Shown: positions 49,634 to 59,231 of the stretch, piece by piece | Position numbering within the stretch: the stretch's first letter is position 1 | Layout of the letters: each line of letters starts with the position of its first letter | DNA from: Chryseobacterium arthrosphaerae | Lineage (GTDB): Bacteria > Bacteroidota > Bacteroidia > Flavobacteriales > Weeksellaceae | Reading direction: 5' to 3' | Assembly: GCF_001684965.1 (NCBI RefSeq) | Contig: NZ_MAYG01000001.1 | Location: 62,001 to 126,000 of the forward strand | Length of the DNA stretch: 64,000 bases | Translations under genes and position numbers: made by a program | The notes under the pieces: model-generated | What the model was told of the DNA's origin: nothing | What the model saw: only the letters and a program-made list of their open reading frames with translations | Databases searched by the model: none

Positions 49634-52480
49634 TTAAAAGTTGTAAGTAAAGCCCATTTGTCCACGCATTCCTGAGTAGGAAATATTTTCTACACGGTTT
49701 TTTGTTCCCATATAGTAGCGGTTGGGTTCATTGAAAATATTGTTAAGCTCTAAAAAAAGCCGTACTTTCTTTGAAATGCTGTACGAAGTAGAAAGGTCTA
49801 CAGTAAAGTTTTTATCAAAATACTGATAATGGTCCGCACCTGCAGCGGCTCTGATCTCACTTACGTAATTCCCTTTATAATTCCCTGCAATACGGATCAT
49901 CAGTTTACTGGTTTCATAGAACAATATCGTATTGAAAATATGTTTGGCCTGATTAGGAATTGTTGTAGACATTGTTCCTGTCTGCCTGCCGTTTTCATAG
50001 ACCGGCATATTCATTTTGGAAGAGATGTAGGTATAGTTTCCTTCGAAGCCGATGTTTTTCAAAAAGCCGGGCAGGTTTTCAAAACGTTTGGAAATCCCGA
50101 ATTCAAAACCGAAAAGCTTGGCACCTTCCAGGTTTTTAGGGGCAGTAAAAGTATAGGATCTTCCTGCAAGATCTACAACCGACTGGTCTTTATAGATAAG
50201 ATTGGTAATATCTTTATAGAAAACGCCGGCGGTTATCAGGTCCAGTTTTCCAAAGTAATTTTCAAACATAAGGTCGAAATTGTTGGAAAATGTAGGATCC
50301 AGTTTTGTATTGCCCTGGGTGATGGTATTGGTGATATCATTGACAATTGTTCCCGGGTTCAGGTCATTGAAATCCGGTCTTGCAAAAGAACGGGTATAAG
50401 CCAGCCTCAGAATACGGTCACTGCTGATGTTCCATTTCATATTGACCATAGGAAGCAGTACGTTGTAGGTTTTATTGTCCTTGATATCTTCCGTTCTGTT
50501 GCCTTTATCCGAAACTACTTTTTTACCCCAGAAAGTAACATCGTTGTATTCGTTTCTGACCCCTCCCAATATTTGCAGCTGATCATTAACTTTCCAGATT
50601 CCCATCAGGTAAGCGGACCATACGTTTTCAGTTCCACGATATGAACTCGTAATGTTTGAATTGCTGTCTTTACCACTAACCTGCATCAGGCCCAGGCTGT
50701 TCTGAGTATCTGCATTATACATCTGATCGATCTGGTCATTGGTGATCTGATCAATGATCACACCGTTATAAGGATTGCCGAGAGGATTCATAAAACCTCC
50801 TTTGTAAGGGAATCCTTCACGCTCAAGCTGGTTCAGGTAAATTACCGGAGCTCCGACAATTCCCAAACCTGATTTTGGCATCCATACCAGTAAAGAGCTG
50901 TTAACGGTTTTATTCTTATTGTTGTATTTGGTCCCGAATTTAAGTTCAAAGTTGTCTGTCGTTTTATATTTTACATCAATCTGGCCTCTGAGATCTGTTT
51001 CGCTATTACGGTTCTGGCTGAGGATGATCTGGTTTAATTTCAGTTTATCCGCCATTATAGGCTGTTGATTGTAGGGTAAGGTATAAGTTTCGGTATTGCC
51101 TGTGCCGTCAGGAGCATCCATAGCCATGTATTTCCTGCCATCCGCAGACAGATTTCCATACGTCATGGGTTGTACAAAATTGACCATAGGATACCCTCTT
51201 TCATATTTGTCAAGATTATCAGGAGAGTCGAATCTGAATTCTGAACGGGCTTTAGACAGGGACCAGTTGACTTCCAGGCGCTGCCCTACCTGATGATTAC
51301 CACCCAGCTGCATAGAATACAGATCAGTAAGGTAATCTGCATGACGGGCCTGCAGCATTACATTCTTATTATCAAAATTAAAATAGGTTTCCCTTACCGA
51401 CTGGCCGTCCTTGTACTGACTGTATAAACCTTTAAAATATAATTTGTTCCTGCTGTCTATCTCATAATCCAATCCTAAATTGAATCCCAGTGTCCGCCGG
51501 TTGGCCAGATAATCACGCAATTGAAGCTGATTGATGGAATAGGAAGCTGTTTTATCTTTTAATCCGTAATTAAAAATATTTCTCATCTGATCTATAGCGG
51601 TAGAACGTTCCCAGATCACTGCTGAGGTAATGAATTTTAATTTATCGGTAATTTTATTTCCATAGACGATTGAAGTATTGTAAGTAGGAGACTTCGACAT
51701 ACTGACATAGCCGGAAGCCATACTGACAGCGAGTGTCTCTTTATTTGGAGAGGTTTTGGTAATAAAATCAACATTCCCCCCAATGGCATCCCCATCCAGA
51801 TCCGGAGTTAAAGCTTTAGACAGGCGTACATTCTGGATAAGCTCAGAAGGAAAAATATCCATCTGAACACCACGGTTGGCATTATCACCACTGGCACTCG
51901 GCATTCTGTTTCCGTTCAGGGTAGAAGCGGTCCATTGTACAGGAGTTCCTCTTACGGCAACAAAACGTCCCTCACCCATATCCCGCTCAATAGATACCCC
52001 CTGCATACGCTGTACGGCATCAGCAGCATTACGATCCGGCAGTTTTCCGATAGCATCGGCGGAAAGTACTTCCGTGATGGTATTAGAGTTTTTTTTCATT
52101 GTAATCGCCCTGGCTTGTGATGCTTTGTAAACGCTGGTAACGACTACTTCCTGAATATTGTTCTCCTTAAGTTTAGGACCGAATTTAACCAATCCCAGAT
52201 CTACCTCCTTTTTATCTGCTACCTGAAAAGGAATGTAAAGGGTGTCATATCCCTTATATTCTATAACAAGTTTGTAGCTGCCGTCATATACATTATTCAG
52301 GACGAAGGATCCATCGGTATCGGAGGTGATCTTTTGCCCGCTGTTTTCAATATATACCAAAGCATTAGGAAGGTTTCCCTGGCTGTCTACCACAGTTCCG
52401 TGAACTGAGGTCTGTGCAAAGGCCAAAGGGCCTAAAAGAAAAAATGCTGCTTTTGTTAGAAAAAGACTTTCTCGTGACAT
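49634..52480 (-). CDS. TonB-dependent outer-membrane receptor
   Basis: This 948-aa outer-membrane receptor starts with a signal peptide and a carboxypeptidase-regulatory-like domain (VHGTVVDSQGNLPNALVYIEN). A TonB-box-like EVVVTS follows near residue 110, then a plug domain (TEVLSADAIGKLPDRNAADAVQRMQGVSIERDMG, then GGNVDFITK) and a 22-strand barrel ending in Phe. The plug resembles the TIGR01782-type receptors. No SusD partner is present, so it is not a SusCD pair. It is co-transcribed with the downstream PI-PLC gene and probably controlled by the AraC gene upstream. Confidence 0.93.
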   Translation of the reverse strand: MSRESLFLTKAAFFLLGPLAFAQTSVHGTVVDSQGNLPNALVYIENSGQKITSDTDGSFVLNNVYDGSYKLVIEYKGYDTLYIPFQVADKKEVDLGLVKFGPKLKENNIQEVVVTSVYKASQARAITMKKNSNTITEVLSADAIGKLPDRNAADAVQRMQGVSIERDMGEGRFVAVRGTPVQWTASTLNGNRMPSASGDNANRGVQMDIFPSELIQNVRLSKALTPDLDGDAIGGNVDFITKTSPNKETLAVSMASGYVSMSKSPTYNTSIVYGNKITDKLKFITSAVIWERSTAIDQMRNIFNYGLKDKTASYSINQLQLRDYLANRRTLGFNLGLDYEIDSRNKLYFKGLYSQYKDGQSVRETYFNFDNKNVMLQARHADYLTDLYSMQLGGNHQVGQRLEVNWSLSKARSEFRFDSPDNLDKYERGYPMVNFVQPMTYGNLSADGRKYMAMDAPDGTGNTETYTLPYNQQPIMADKLKLNQIILSQNRNSETDLRGQIDVKYKTTDNFELKFGTKYNNKNKTVNSSLLVWMPKSGLGIVGAPVIYLNQLEREGFPYKGGFMNPLGNPYNGVIIDQITNDQIDQMYNADTQNSLGLMQVSGKDSNSNITSSYRGTENVWSAYLMGIWKVNDQLQILGGVRNEYNDVTFWGKKVVSDKGNRTEDIKDNKTYNVLLPMVNMKWNISSDRILRLAYTRSFARPDFNDLNPGTIVNDITNTITQGNTKLDPTFSNNFDLMFENYFGKLDLITAGVFYKDITNLIYKDQSVVDLAGRSYTFTAPKNLEGAKLFGFEFGISKRFENLPGFLKNIGFEGNYTYISSKMNMPVYENGRQTGTMSTTIPNQAKHIFNTILFYETSKLMIRIAGNYKGNYVSEIRAAAGADHYQYFDKNFTVDLSTSYSISKKVRLFLELNNIFNEPNRYYMGTKNRVENISYSGMRGQMGFTYNF

Positions 52481-52616
52481 CTTAGTGAAGTTTTATGCAA
52501 AGATGTCAGCTCATCCAGAAGTTTTGGTTCATTTAAATTTTATGCAACTGCTTCTCATGAGTTCGAGGTAAACTTTACTGTAAATCAATGATTTACTAAT
52601 ATTAAATAATTGTAAA

Positions 52617-53666
52617 TTAGTGTACAAGCTGAGACGGAAGGCAGTCAAATTCCTTTTTAAAATATTTATAAAAAGTAGATTTGGATTTAAAACCACATTG
52701 GAAAGCAATATCGGTTACACTGGCTGAAGGATCTTCTGATAAGATCTGTTTAAAGTGCTGTATACGGTTTCTGTTGGTGTATTCGTGGAAGTTGGAGTGA
52801 AGATGTTTATTAAACGTAATGCTCAGATCGGCTTTACTTATCTTCAGACAGTTTGAGAGCTGGTCTAAAGTGAATTCTTCATCCAGATAAATATGGCTCT
52901 CCTGATAGAAACTGATAATGGCATTCTGCACAGCATCAAAATCTATTTTGGAAAGATCTTTATATTGATAGGTTTCTTTTGGACCTGAGAAATGCACTGC
53001 ATATTGCTGTTCCCGGAGATTGTGCTGGTACGTTAAAATATAAACGTACAAAATCCATCCGAACTGGAATAAAAACATGAGGCTGTAGATTTTCTGATAG
53101 ATCAGGGTACTCCATCCCAATTGGTAAACACCCCAGAAAATCAATACTCCCATCAGGACATAGCAGACCAGGTACCGGAAATTGCCTGCTGCCGGATGCG
53201 TAATATTTTTCCGGAATTTGGTGAGGAAGAAGATACAGACAGCAAGGCACGCTACCCAATAATAGCTGTAGTACATGAAGTAGGATTTATAGGATCTGAT
53301 CGCTATATCTGCCCAGGACAGGTCAAAAATCTTTGCACAAAGGGCCACTGCGTGATGAATAACAATCAGGGTTAAGGGAACGATCAGGTATTTCAGTTTG
53401 TCTCTCCATTTTGCATGAATCAGATAGGTCGTAATATATAAGAAAATAAGTCCCTTGAAAACACGGAGACTTCCCGGAATTTCATACAGGACAGACTCAT
53501 ACCCGAATCTCTGAATGATAAAATACTCATATCCCATGTCCAGGGCCACCACGCCGATATACAATAATAACATATTCAGTATAGATTCCCTGTTTCTGAT
53601 GAGGTATAATAATAAAGTAAGCGTGATAAGTGCCTGTAGTACAACTACCATAATGATGTATAGCAT
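52617..53666 (-). CDS. membrane-anchored AraC family regulator
   Basis: The N-terminal 220 residues contain about seven hydrophobic segments. The C-terminal 100 residues are an AraC HTH domain: FTLDQLSNCLKISKADLSITFNKHLHSNFHEYTNRNRI, then VTDIAFQCGFKSKSTFYKYFKKEF. Such 7TM-AraC fusions act as one-component membrane sensors. It lies upstream of the receptor on the same strand with a 136-base gap, so it probably senses a signal related to that locus. Ligand unknown. Confidence 0.88.
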   Translation of the reverse strand: MLYIIMVVVLQALITLTLLLYLIRNRESILNMLLLYIGVVALDMGYEYFIIQRFGYESVLYEIPGSLRVFKGLIFLYITTYLIHAKWRDKLKYLIVPLTLIVIHHAVALCAKIFDLSWADIAIRSYKSYFMYYSYYWVACLAVCIFFLTKFRKNITHPAAGNFRYLVCYVLMGVLIFWGVYQLGWSTLIYQKIYSLMFLFQFGWILYVYILTYQHNLREQQYAVHFSGPKETYQYKDLSKIDFDAVQNAIISFYQESHIYLDEEFTLDQLSNCLKISKADLSITFNKHLHSNFHEYTNRNRIQHFKQILSEDPSASVTDIAFQCGFKSKSTFYKYFKKEFDCLPSQLVH

Positions 53667-53683
53667 GATAACTGATATTTTGC

Positions 53684-53691
53684 CAAAATTA
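53684..53691 (-). promoter_or_regulatory. -7 element for the AraC regulator
   Basis: Minus-strand TAATTTTG matches TAnnTTTG 18 bases from the start codon. Confidence 0.45.
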
Positions 53692-53838
53692 TAGATAATA
53701 TATGCATGGGTTCTTTAACAAATTATTAAATATCAGTTCAGAAAAAATATAAAATGATCCTAAAAACGTGGAACATAATGTATTCTGTTTTTGAAGATTA
53801 AAGGGATATTAGTACTTTAGCGGTCAAACATAGATTGG

Positions 53839-54258
53839 ATGTCGAAAAGAAAATTCATATTACTTTCTATACTGAAAACCTGGCTTATATCCACATTCGT
53901 TTCTACAGCTCTGTTGATTCTGTTTATGTATGCGACCAGGGAAGTGAGGGAATATCCGAGAAACTGTGATATGAGTGGCCTGGCTTATGGTTTACTTATT
54001 TTCTGGAATCTGTTTCTGAGTATACTTTCCTTCAGCAGTCTGCTGTCTGTTTTACAACCGTTTCAGGGGAAAATTAAAACGGCATTATGCTGGTTCCTGT
54101 TACCGGTGATCGCTGTTGGTTCGTTTTTTACATTTCCGGACGGAAAAATAAGTAAAGACGATATCATCTTATTTCTGATAATGAATATGCCCTGGCTGAT
54201 TATCTGGACTTTTTATTATTTCCGGATGAATAGGCACTTCAATACAAATGATTACTAA
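53839..54258 (+). CDS. four-segment membrane protein, unknown
   Basis: I do not recognise the family. The 139-aa product has four hydrophobic segments (near residues 10-32, 44-70, 82-98 and 110-130). A short loop with REVREYPRNCDMSG lies between the first two. It is followed after 15 bases by a lipoprotein gene on the same strand and may be expressed with it. It is divergent from the AraC gene. Confidence 0.6.
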   Translation: MSKRKFILLSILKTWLISTFVSTALLILFMYATREVREYPRNCDMSGLAYGLLIFWNLFLSILSFSSLLSVLQPFQGKIKTALCWFLLPVIAVGSFFTFPDGKISKDDIILFLIMNMPWLIIWTFYYFRMNRHFNTNDY

Positions 54259-54273
54259 TATTATTAATAAACC

Positions 54274-54981
54274 ATGAAAAAATTCCTTAAAAAATACACT
54301 TCTTTTTTTGCTTCACTGATTACAGCCATGATTGTCTTTGCTTGTCAGAAGCAGTCTCTGGATGAAAAAGTGCTTGAATTTGAAGATTTTAATTTTTCTG
54401 TCCCTATTTCTTCATTGCTGCCTGAAAGAATGAAGAGTAAAGATATGGACGGTTTTTACGAAGTGAAATCTTCAACCATCCGCAAGGATACAGCATATGA
54501 TAACGAATTTTCAGCTGAGCGTAAACCGAAATGGATAGAATATCATCAGATGAGCCATTCTACAGATACCCATCTGGCGAAATTTGGAGATTTTGATTTT
54601 AATACAGTCAATTTTGTAACTGCTTTGGATGGTAAAATAATGTTGCTAAATGCGGTTGATACGGAAATTACTCCTTCAGAATCTGGGAAATTTATAGCAG
54701 CGATAGATAAGAAATACGGAAAAGCAGTAAAGACAACAGGTGATTTCTTCGGCTCTTTTGATATTTATACCTGGAATCTTAAAGACAGGGTTATCAAATA
54801 TTCTGTCGCACATGATGATGAAAAAGGAACATTGAAAATAGAAGTGAATGCTGAACAGGGAAAAATAAAGGCAGGTGAAAAAAAGCCTCATAGCAAAGCA
54901 TATCTTTATATAGCTCCCAATGACTACGCTGGTAAAATATTCGAAGATATGACTACAGGAGATTTACTGTACTGCAAATAA
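54274..54981 (+). CDS. putative lipoprotein, unknown
   Basis: The 235-aa product starts with a hydrophobic stretch ending at Cys24 (FASLITAMIVFACQKQS), suggesting a lipoprotein. The mature part is mixed alpha/beta, hydrophilic, with no motif I know; DGFYEVKSSTIRKDTAYDNEF and YTWNLKDRVIKYSVAHDDEKG look like strands. It follows the small membrane protein by 15 bases. The broken gene at 54987 begins 5 bases after its stop. Confidence 0.6.
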   Translation: MKKFLKKYTSFFASLITAMIVFACQKQSLDEKVLEFEDFNFSVPISSLLPERMKSKDMDGFYEVKSSTIRKDTAYDNEFSAERKPKWIEYHQMSHSTDTHLAKFGDFDFNTVNFVTALDGKIMLLNAVDTEITPSESGKFIAAIDKKYGKAVKTTGDFFGSFDIYTWNLKDRVIKYSVAHDDEKGTLKIEVNAEQGKIKAGEKKPHSKAYLYIAPNDYAGKIFEDMTTGDLLYCK

Positions 54982-54986
54982 TTACG

Positions 54987-55199
54987 ATGATGAAAAAGGT
55001 GTTTTTATTATGCATTATCCTGATCTATGTGTTGGCTTATGCACATCCGTTTATCCTGAAATCTGCTGATGAAGCAAAGGAATTCAGACTTACCTTTTAC
55101 CATGCATAAACGGAAAATAAATGGAGTCTATAGGTTTTCTATGATGCAAAAAAGATTCTGAAGAATAGTTATCTTGTGAAAGCCAGCAGCTCTTTATAA
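54987..55199 (+). pseudogene. small broken secreted-protein gene with two in-frame stops
   Basis: From the ATG at 54987 the frame encodes MMKKVFLLCIILIYVLAYAH, a clear signal-peptide-like start. It runs to a TAA at 55107, and continues in the same frame past a TAG at 55131 through VFYDAKKILKNSYLVKASSSL to a TAA ending at 55199. The continued coding-like text in one frame suggests a gene with two nonsense mutations. Alternatively the first 40 codons are a short peptide and the rest is chance. Confidence 0.45.
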
Positions 55200-55342
55200 A
55201 ACTTTAGAATTGAATGCAGTATTCATCATTTGTAATTCATCACACTCCGTTTTTTTACGGTATTTTGAATAATGTCTTTTAGGATTCAATTTTAGGTCTG
55301 ATATTTGTACTGGGTAGCCAAACTAAATGGCCGATTTTATTT

Positions 55343-56383
55343 ATGAAGAACATATCTGTGAAAAAATCATTTTTATATGCATGTTTATGCGCTTTGTTCC
55401 TTGTTTCCTGCAAAAAAGAAATAGAAAAAATAAGCGATACTTTTAAAGATACCGTTTCTGCCTCTGATATGCCGGAAGCTGAAAAAGACTCTGTAAAGAA
55501 AGATTCCGTACCTGTGGTTAAAAAAGAATCTATGCCCCCTGCCATGCAGGAAAATGGTTTCTATAATGCATTCGTACTTCCGAAAGATAAGAAGATGAGG
55601 GATTCTGTATATGCAGAGTTCAGCAAGAAATATAGTGTAGAGGAACGTACGGCTATTTTAGCATTAAACAGGCTGGATTCAAAAAGTAAATGGAATGCCG
55701 ATACACTGGTAGTTCCCGCAAAGATAGATACTACACTGATGGCTTATTCGCCGTTTCCGATGCAGCTGGATATATTAAGCGGAGTGAAGAAATTTGTGAT
55801 TTTTTCGTATCCTATTCAGGCCTATGGCGTATATTCCAACGGAACCCTTGTAAAATGGGGCCCTACAAGTATGGGAAAAAAATCTGCCCAGACCACAAGA
55901 GGACTTACTTTTGCCAACTGGAAAAAGAAATTATCAATCTCCACTGTCAGCAGTGAATGGAAACTTCCTTATAATTTTAACATTCATAATATAGGCGGAA
56001 TCGGATGGCATGAGTATACCCTTCCGGGATACCCGGCTTCGCATTCCTGTTTAAGATTGCTGAGAAAAGATGCACAGTGGCTGTATTCTTATGCTGATAC
56101 CTGGATTTTGGCTCCGGGGGGTGCCACTACAAAAGCGAGAGGTACAGCCGTAATGGTATTTGGAGATTACAACTGGGGCGGAAGAAAACCGTGGAGGAAA
56201 CTTCTTGATGATCCGAATGCCAATAATATATCCGTTGAAGAACTTACCAAACTTCTGGAGCCGGATGTACCGAAAATGCTGAAAGAGCAAAGCAACAGGG
56301 AAAGAGTAGCTGATTCTATAAAAACAGCAAAAGCCATGGCTGCTCCCGTTCAGGAAAGGGCAGGAGATTCTTTATCTAATTGA
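55343..56383 (+). CDS. L,D-transpeptidase family lipoprotein
   Basis: The 346-aa product has a lipoprotein signal peptide with Cys19 in CALFLVSCKKE. After a Ser/Lys/Pro-rich stretch it has the YkuD-type catalytic region KFVIFSYPIQAYGVYSNGTLVKWGPTSMG and, near residue 230, WHEYTLPGYPASHSCLRLL with the catalytic Cys. The family forms 3-3 crosslinks in peptidoglycan or anchors proteins to it. A helical C-terminal tail follows. It overlaps the minus-strand gene at its 3' end by 8 bases (convergent). Confidence 0.85.
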   Translation: MKNISVKKSFLYACLCALFLVSCKKEIEKISDTFKDTVSASDMPEAEKDSVKKDSVPVVKKESMPPAMQENGFYNAFVLPKDKKMRDSVYAEFSKKYSVEERTAILALNRLDSKSKWNADTLVVPAKIDTTLMAYSPFPMQLDILSGVKKFVIFSYPIQAYGVYSNGTLVKWGPTSMGKKSAQTTRGLTFANWKKKLSISTVSSEWKLPYNFNIHNIGGIGWHEYTLPGYPASHSCLRLLRKDAQWLYSYADTWILAPGGATTKARGTAVMVFGDYNWGGRKPWRKLLDDPNANNISVEELTKLLEPDVPKMLKEQSNRERVADSIKTAKAMAAPVQERAGDSLSN

Positions 56384-56903
56384 TTTTCTTTTCAAACTGT
56401 AACGTAGACTCTTCTGCAAAACGTCTCAGTTTAAGCATTTCATCTTTTCCTTTATGCTGCCCGAATCTTGCAGCGATATAAGTAAGAAGAATAAAAAATA
56501 ACATAACAAAAGAAGCGCTCAGTGCCCACGGGTATTCGGCGCTTTTTATCTGTTTTTCCACATAATACATGGTGAAGAACGTCATCCACAGAATAGAAAA
56601 AGAAAAATACAGGAACATGAAAAAAGTCCAGACGGCAGAGCTGGGACCGAATACGCCCCGTATGACAGTATCTTCATCTTCTATTTCCACACGCAAGGCA
56701 AGGCGGGGCTTCCAGTAATTATCATATTCTGTTTCTACCCAGATGGTGGCAACTTCCTTATTGATATTGCCAGCAAATTCATCTTTATGGCCGGCGAGGT
56801 ATTTCTTCAGGTTCTCAGCATACTCTTCTTTGGTAAGGTGGGTAAACATTTTGAATCTGGGTCTGGTTCGTATTCTGTCTAAAGTGGTTTCTTCGGTTTT
56901 CAT
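56376..56903 (-). CDS. two-segment membrane protein, unknown
   Basis: The 175-aa product has two hydrophobic segments near residues 92-113 and 125-145 and no family I recognise. The N-terminal half is soluble and acidic with a KYLAGHKDEFAGNINKEVATIWVE stretch. It starts 3 bases after the PDZ protease gene stops and is probably expressed with it, so it may share its envelope role. The two form a small envelope operon. Confidence 0.6.
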   Translation of the reverse strand: MKTEETTLDRIRTRPRFKMFTHLTKEEYAENLKKYLAGHKDEFAGNINKEVATIWVETEYDNYWKPRLALRVEIEDEDTVIRGVFGPSSAVWTFFMFLYFSFSILWMTFFTMYYVEKQIKSAEYPWALSASFVMLFFILLTYIAARFGQHKGKDEMLKLRRFAEESTLQFEKKIN

Positions 56904-56906
56904 ATA

Positions 56907-58226
56907 CTATTCTTGATAAGGAATGGGGTCTTCCAGGGTAAAACGTAAAGTGAGCTGTTCATTTTTTCTCTGAACAACCATGGTGATATTTCTTCCTTCA
57001 TATGATTTCATGAGCTCTACAATTTTTTCCAGCGTCATATCTGCAGTCCTGTCCCCGTTGATGCTGATCACTTTGTCATCTTTCTGCACCCCGGCTTCAT
57101 AGGCAGGAGAATCTTTCCTTACCCCTGAAATGGAAAACATTGGTTTTAAACTGAATTTATACTGGAAAGAGTCTCTATACGCTTCATGGGTTACCCCGGT
57201 ACTTTTCTGGGTTTCAATTTTGACCCGGTCCTGTTCCCATTCCAGGCCGTCCTGTCTGAAATCCAGTCCGCTCATATTGAAGTTGAAAGGATCATTGAAA
57301 TTTCTGTTCTTTTTCAGGTAGAGCTTCTGATTCTGATAATCGAAAACAGCAGTAAACCGGCGCATGATTTCTCCGCCCACAGATCCTTTTCTGTTTTCTA
57401 CCAGATTGACATGCTGTATGGAAAATTCATCAGGCATTGCCGTGAGAGGTTTTTCAAATTTAAAATTGCCCAGGTAAAAATTATGAATTCTGCTCCTTTT
57501 TCCATAAATATCTCCATTGAATCCACGGCCAAGGAAATCATCTATATTAGGTCTGTTATAAACGAAATTTTTAATAAGGGTAGGAAACAGCCATATAGCA
57601 TCGCTATTTCCAAGGTCTATGAGCAGTTTTGAACTTTTTCTTTCATTCGTCATTTCTACATCTGCCATGAGATAAGGCTTACTTTGCTCAATACTGATTG
57701 GAAATTCATCAAACCTTTTGATTTTATTTTTCAGAAGATCGGAATTTTCATAGACCGTTATTTTTTTTGACATATAATCGATGACGATAGGGTGGTCTTT
57801 AAAAAAATGATACCCTATCACACCGTTTACAGGAATTCCCACATGTGATGAAATATTGAATTCTTCATCAAGGATCACATATAAAGACATTGAGGTATTG
57901 ACCATAACGTCACCTATCCGGGCGGTATTGCGGTCAGACTTTAAACCGTCAATGCTTAAACTTCCGCCAAGTCCTGAAAATTTTATCTTTTCCACATTTC
58001 CAAGTTTGAGTTCCTTGTTCTCAAGACTGAAAAGGATGGTTTCTGAAACTCCGGTATCAAGAAGAAAGGTAAGTTCGGCTCCGTTGATATTGATAGGAAT
58101 AAAGATGAGATTGTTGATAAATTTAAAAGGAATGACGGCTTTTTTAGTATTAATCAGCTCAAAAGCGTTCTGTGCATTTATAAAAATGCTTAGCAATAAT
58201 CCCAGTAAAAGAAACTTAAATTTCAT
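56907..58226 (-). CDS. retropepsin-like aspartyl protease with PDZ domain
   Basis: The 439-aa product has a signal peptide (KFKFLLLGLLLSIFINAQN). Two pepsin-like halves carry FLLDTGVSETILF near residue 56 and LLIDLGNSDAIWLF near residue 199. The second has DLG rather than DTG or DSG, so dimerisation or reduced activity is possible. A C-terminal PDZ domain (PMFSISGVRKDSPAYEAGVQKDDKVISINGD) follows. It is probably a periplasmic protease or binding protein; the architecture is common in Bacteroidota. Confidence 0.85.
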   Translation of the reverse strand: MKFKFLLLGLLLSIFINAQNAFELINTKKAVIPFKFINNLIFIPININGAELTFLLDTGVSETILFSLENKELKLGNVEKIKFSGLGGSLSIDGLKSDRNTARIGDVMVNTSMSLYVILDEEFNISSHVGIPVNGVIGYHFFKDHPIVIDYMSKKITVYENSDLLKNKIKRFDEFPISIEQSKPYLMADVEMTNERKSSKLLIDLGNSDAIWLFPTLIKNFVYNRPNIDDFLGRGFNGDIYGKRSRIHNFYLGNFKFEKPLTAMPDEFSIQHVNLVENRKGSVGGEIMRRFTAVFDYQNQKLYLKKNRNFNDPFNFNMSGLDFRQDGLEWEQDRVKIETQKSTGVTHEAYRDSFQYKFSLKPMFSISGVRKDSPAYEAGVQKDDKVISINGDRTADMTLEKIVELMKSYEGRNITMVVQRKNEQLTLRFTLEDPIPYQE

Positions 58227-58264
58227 TTACTGAATTTAGTGAATTTATTAATATTATAATAAAA

Positions 58265-58289
58265 AAACATTCCAAAAGCAGGAATGTTT
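58265..58289. terminator. inverted repeat after the carboxylesterase gene
   Basis: AAACATTCC and GGAATGTTT form a 9-bp stem with an A run upstream (a T run on the minus strand). Confidence 0.6.
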
Positions 58290-58346
58290 ATATAAACTAC
58301 AACGAAGTAGTGTGAAACGTTAAAATTATTAAAAACAGGATCAGAC

Positions 58347-58985
58347 CTATTTGGAGAAAAATTCCATCAGATCCATATAGTTTTTCTGATTCACGCCATG
58401 CCCGCTCATATATTCCCTGAAAGTGAAATAGCAGCTCAGGTCATAAAGAAGGTCTGCCGCTTTTCTTCCCCACTCAAGAGGGATAACAGCGTCATCAGTA
58501 CCGTGTGAAATAAAGAATCTGAGTCTTTCAAGTTTCTTTTTGTCTTTTACAATGCCATCCAGGATTTTTTCCTCAGGATAAGCGCTCAGACAGGCAACAT
58601 AATTAAAAAGATCAGGATATTTTAAGGCTAGGGCATAACACAATATTCCGCCCTGGCTGAAGCCGCACAAATGAGTTTTGCCTTCTGTAAGGCCATAATG
58701 GTTGATGATTTTCAGTATGCTTTCCAGAACTGCGTTTAAAGATTCTTTAGCCTGAGGCACATCAATGAAGTTTTCAGGATCATTGAAATTGATATCATAC
58801 CATGAATATCCTTCAAACTGCGTGTCTCTTGGTGCTCTGAAGCTAACGATAAGCCAGTCGGAGGGAAGAGTTTCCCTGAAACTGAAAAGATCCTGCTCAT
58901 TGCTGCCATAACCGTGAAGCATAAAAAGAACAGGCGTGCTCGGGGTAATATGTTCCGGCTCTCTTACTAGGTAATCTAAATTCAT
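58347..58985 (-). CDS. phospholipase/carboxylesterase family hydrolase
   Basis: This 212-aa alpha/beta hydrolase has MLHGYGSNEQDLFSF, the nucleophile elbow LCGFSQGGILCYAL (Ser near residue 115), the acid region SHGTDDAVIPLEWG and a C-terminal His in MSGHGVNQ. It is like acyl-protein thioesterase/carboxylesterase 2. It probably hydrolyses small acyl esters in the cytoplasm. It has its own promoter and stands alone. Confidence 0.88.
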   Translation of the reverse strand: MNLDYLVREPEHITPSTPVLFMLHGYGSNEQDLFSFRETLPSDWLIVSFRAPRDTQFEGYSWYDINFNDPENFIDVPQAKESLNAVLESILKIINHYGLTEGKTHLCGFSQGGILCYALALKYPDLFNYVACLSAYPEEKILDGIVKDKKKLERLRFFISHGTDDAVIPLEWGRKAADLLYDLSCYFTFREYMSGHGVNQKNYMDLMEFFSK

Positions 58986-58989
58986 ACAG

Positions 58990-58997
58990 CAAATATA
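58990..58997 (-). promoter_or_regulatory. -7 element for the carboxylesterase gene
   Basis: Minus-strand TATATTTG, an exact TAnnTTTG match, 5 bases before the ATG, implying a very short or absent leader. The remaining gap to 59231 shows nothing clear. Confidence 0.35.
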
Positions 58998-59231
58998 ATT
59001 AATAAATCAGATTGTTCCCCATTTTTGCCATTCGTACAAAGAACTTTCGTGTGAACATATTTTATATTCAAAAAATGATTATTTGTGCTGTAATATTGTG
59101 TTTTACGAAGTATTTTTACTTTTTGCCGATTTGATATTGTTTACAAATCTTTATTGGAAAATTTTCATAAAAGTTATTTTTATATTAATAAAAAACCTAT
59201 ATTTGAAACATTAAAAAATCTATTTGGAGAA

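Noticed and set aside
49829..50644. 271-codon plus-strand frame opposite the TonB-dependent receptor
   Set aside because: The receptor on the minus strand is a full-length homologue; the opposite frame lacks any domain.
53763..53774. AACGTGGAAC as a parS half-site
   Set aside because: It is only half of the usual palindrome and far from parAB. No full parS was found by eye in the window.
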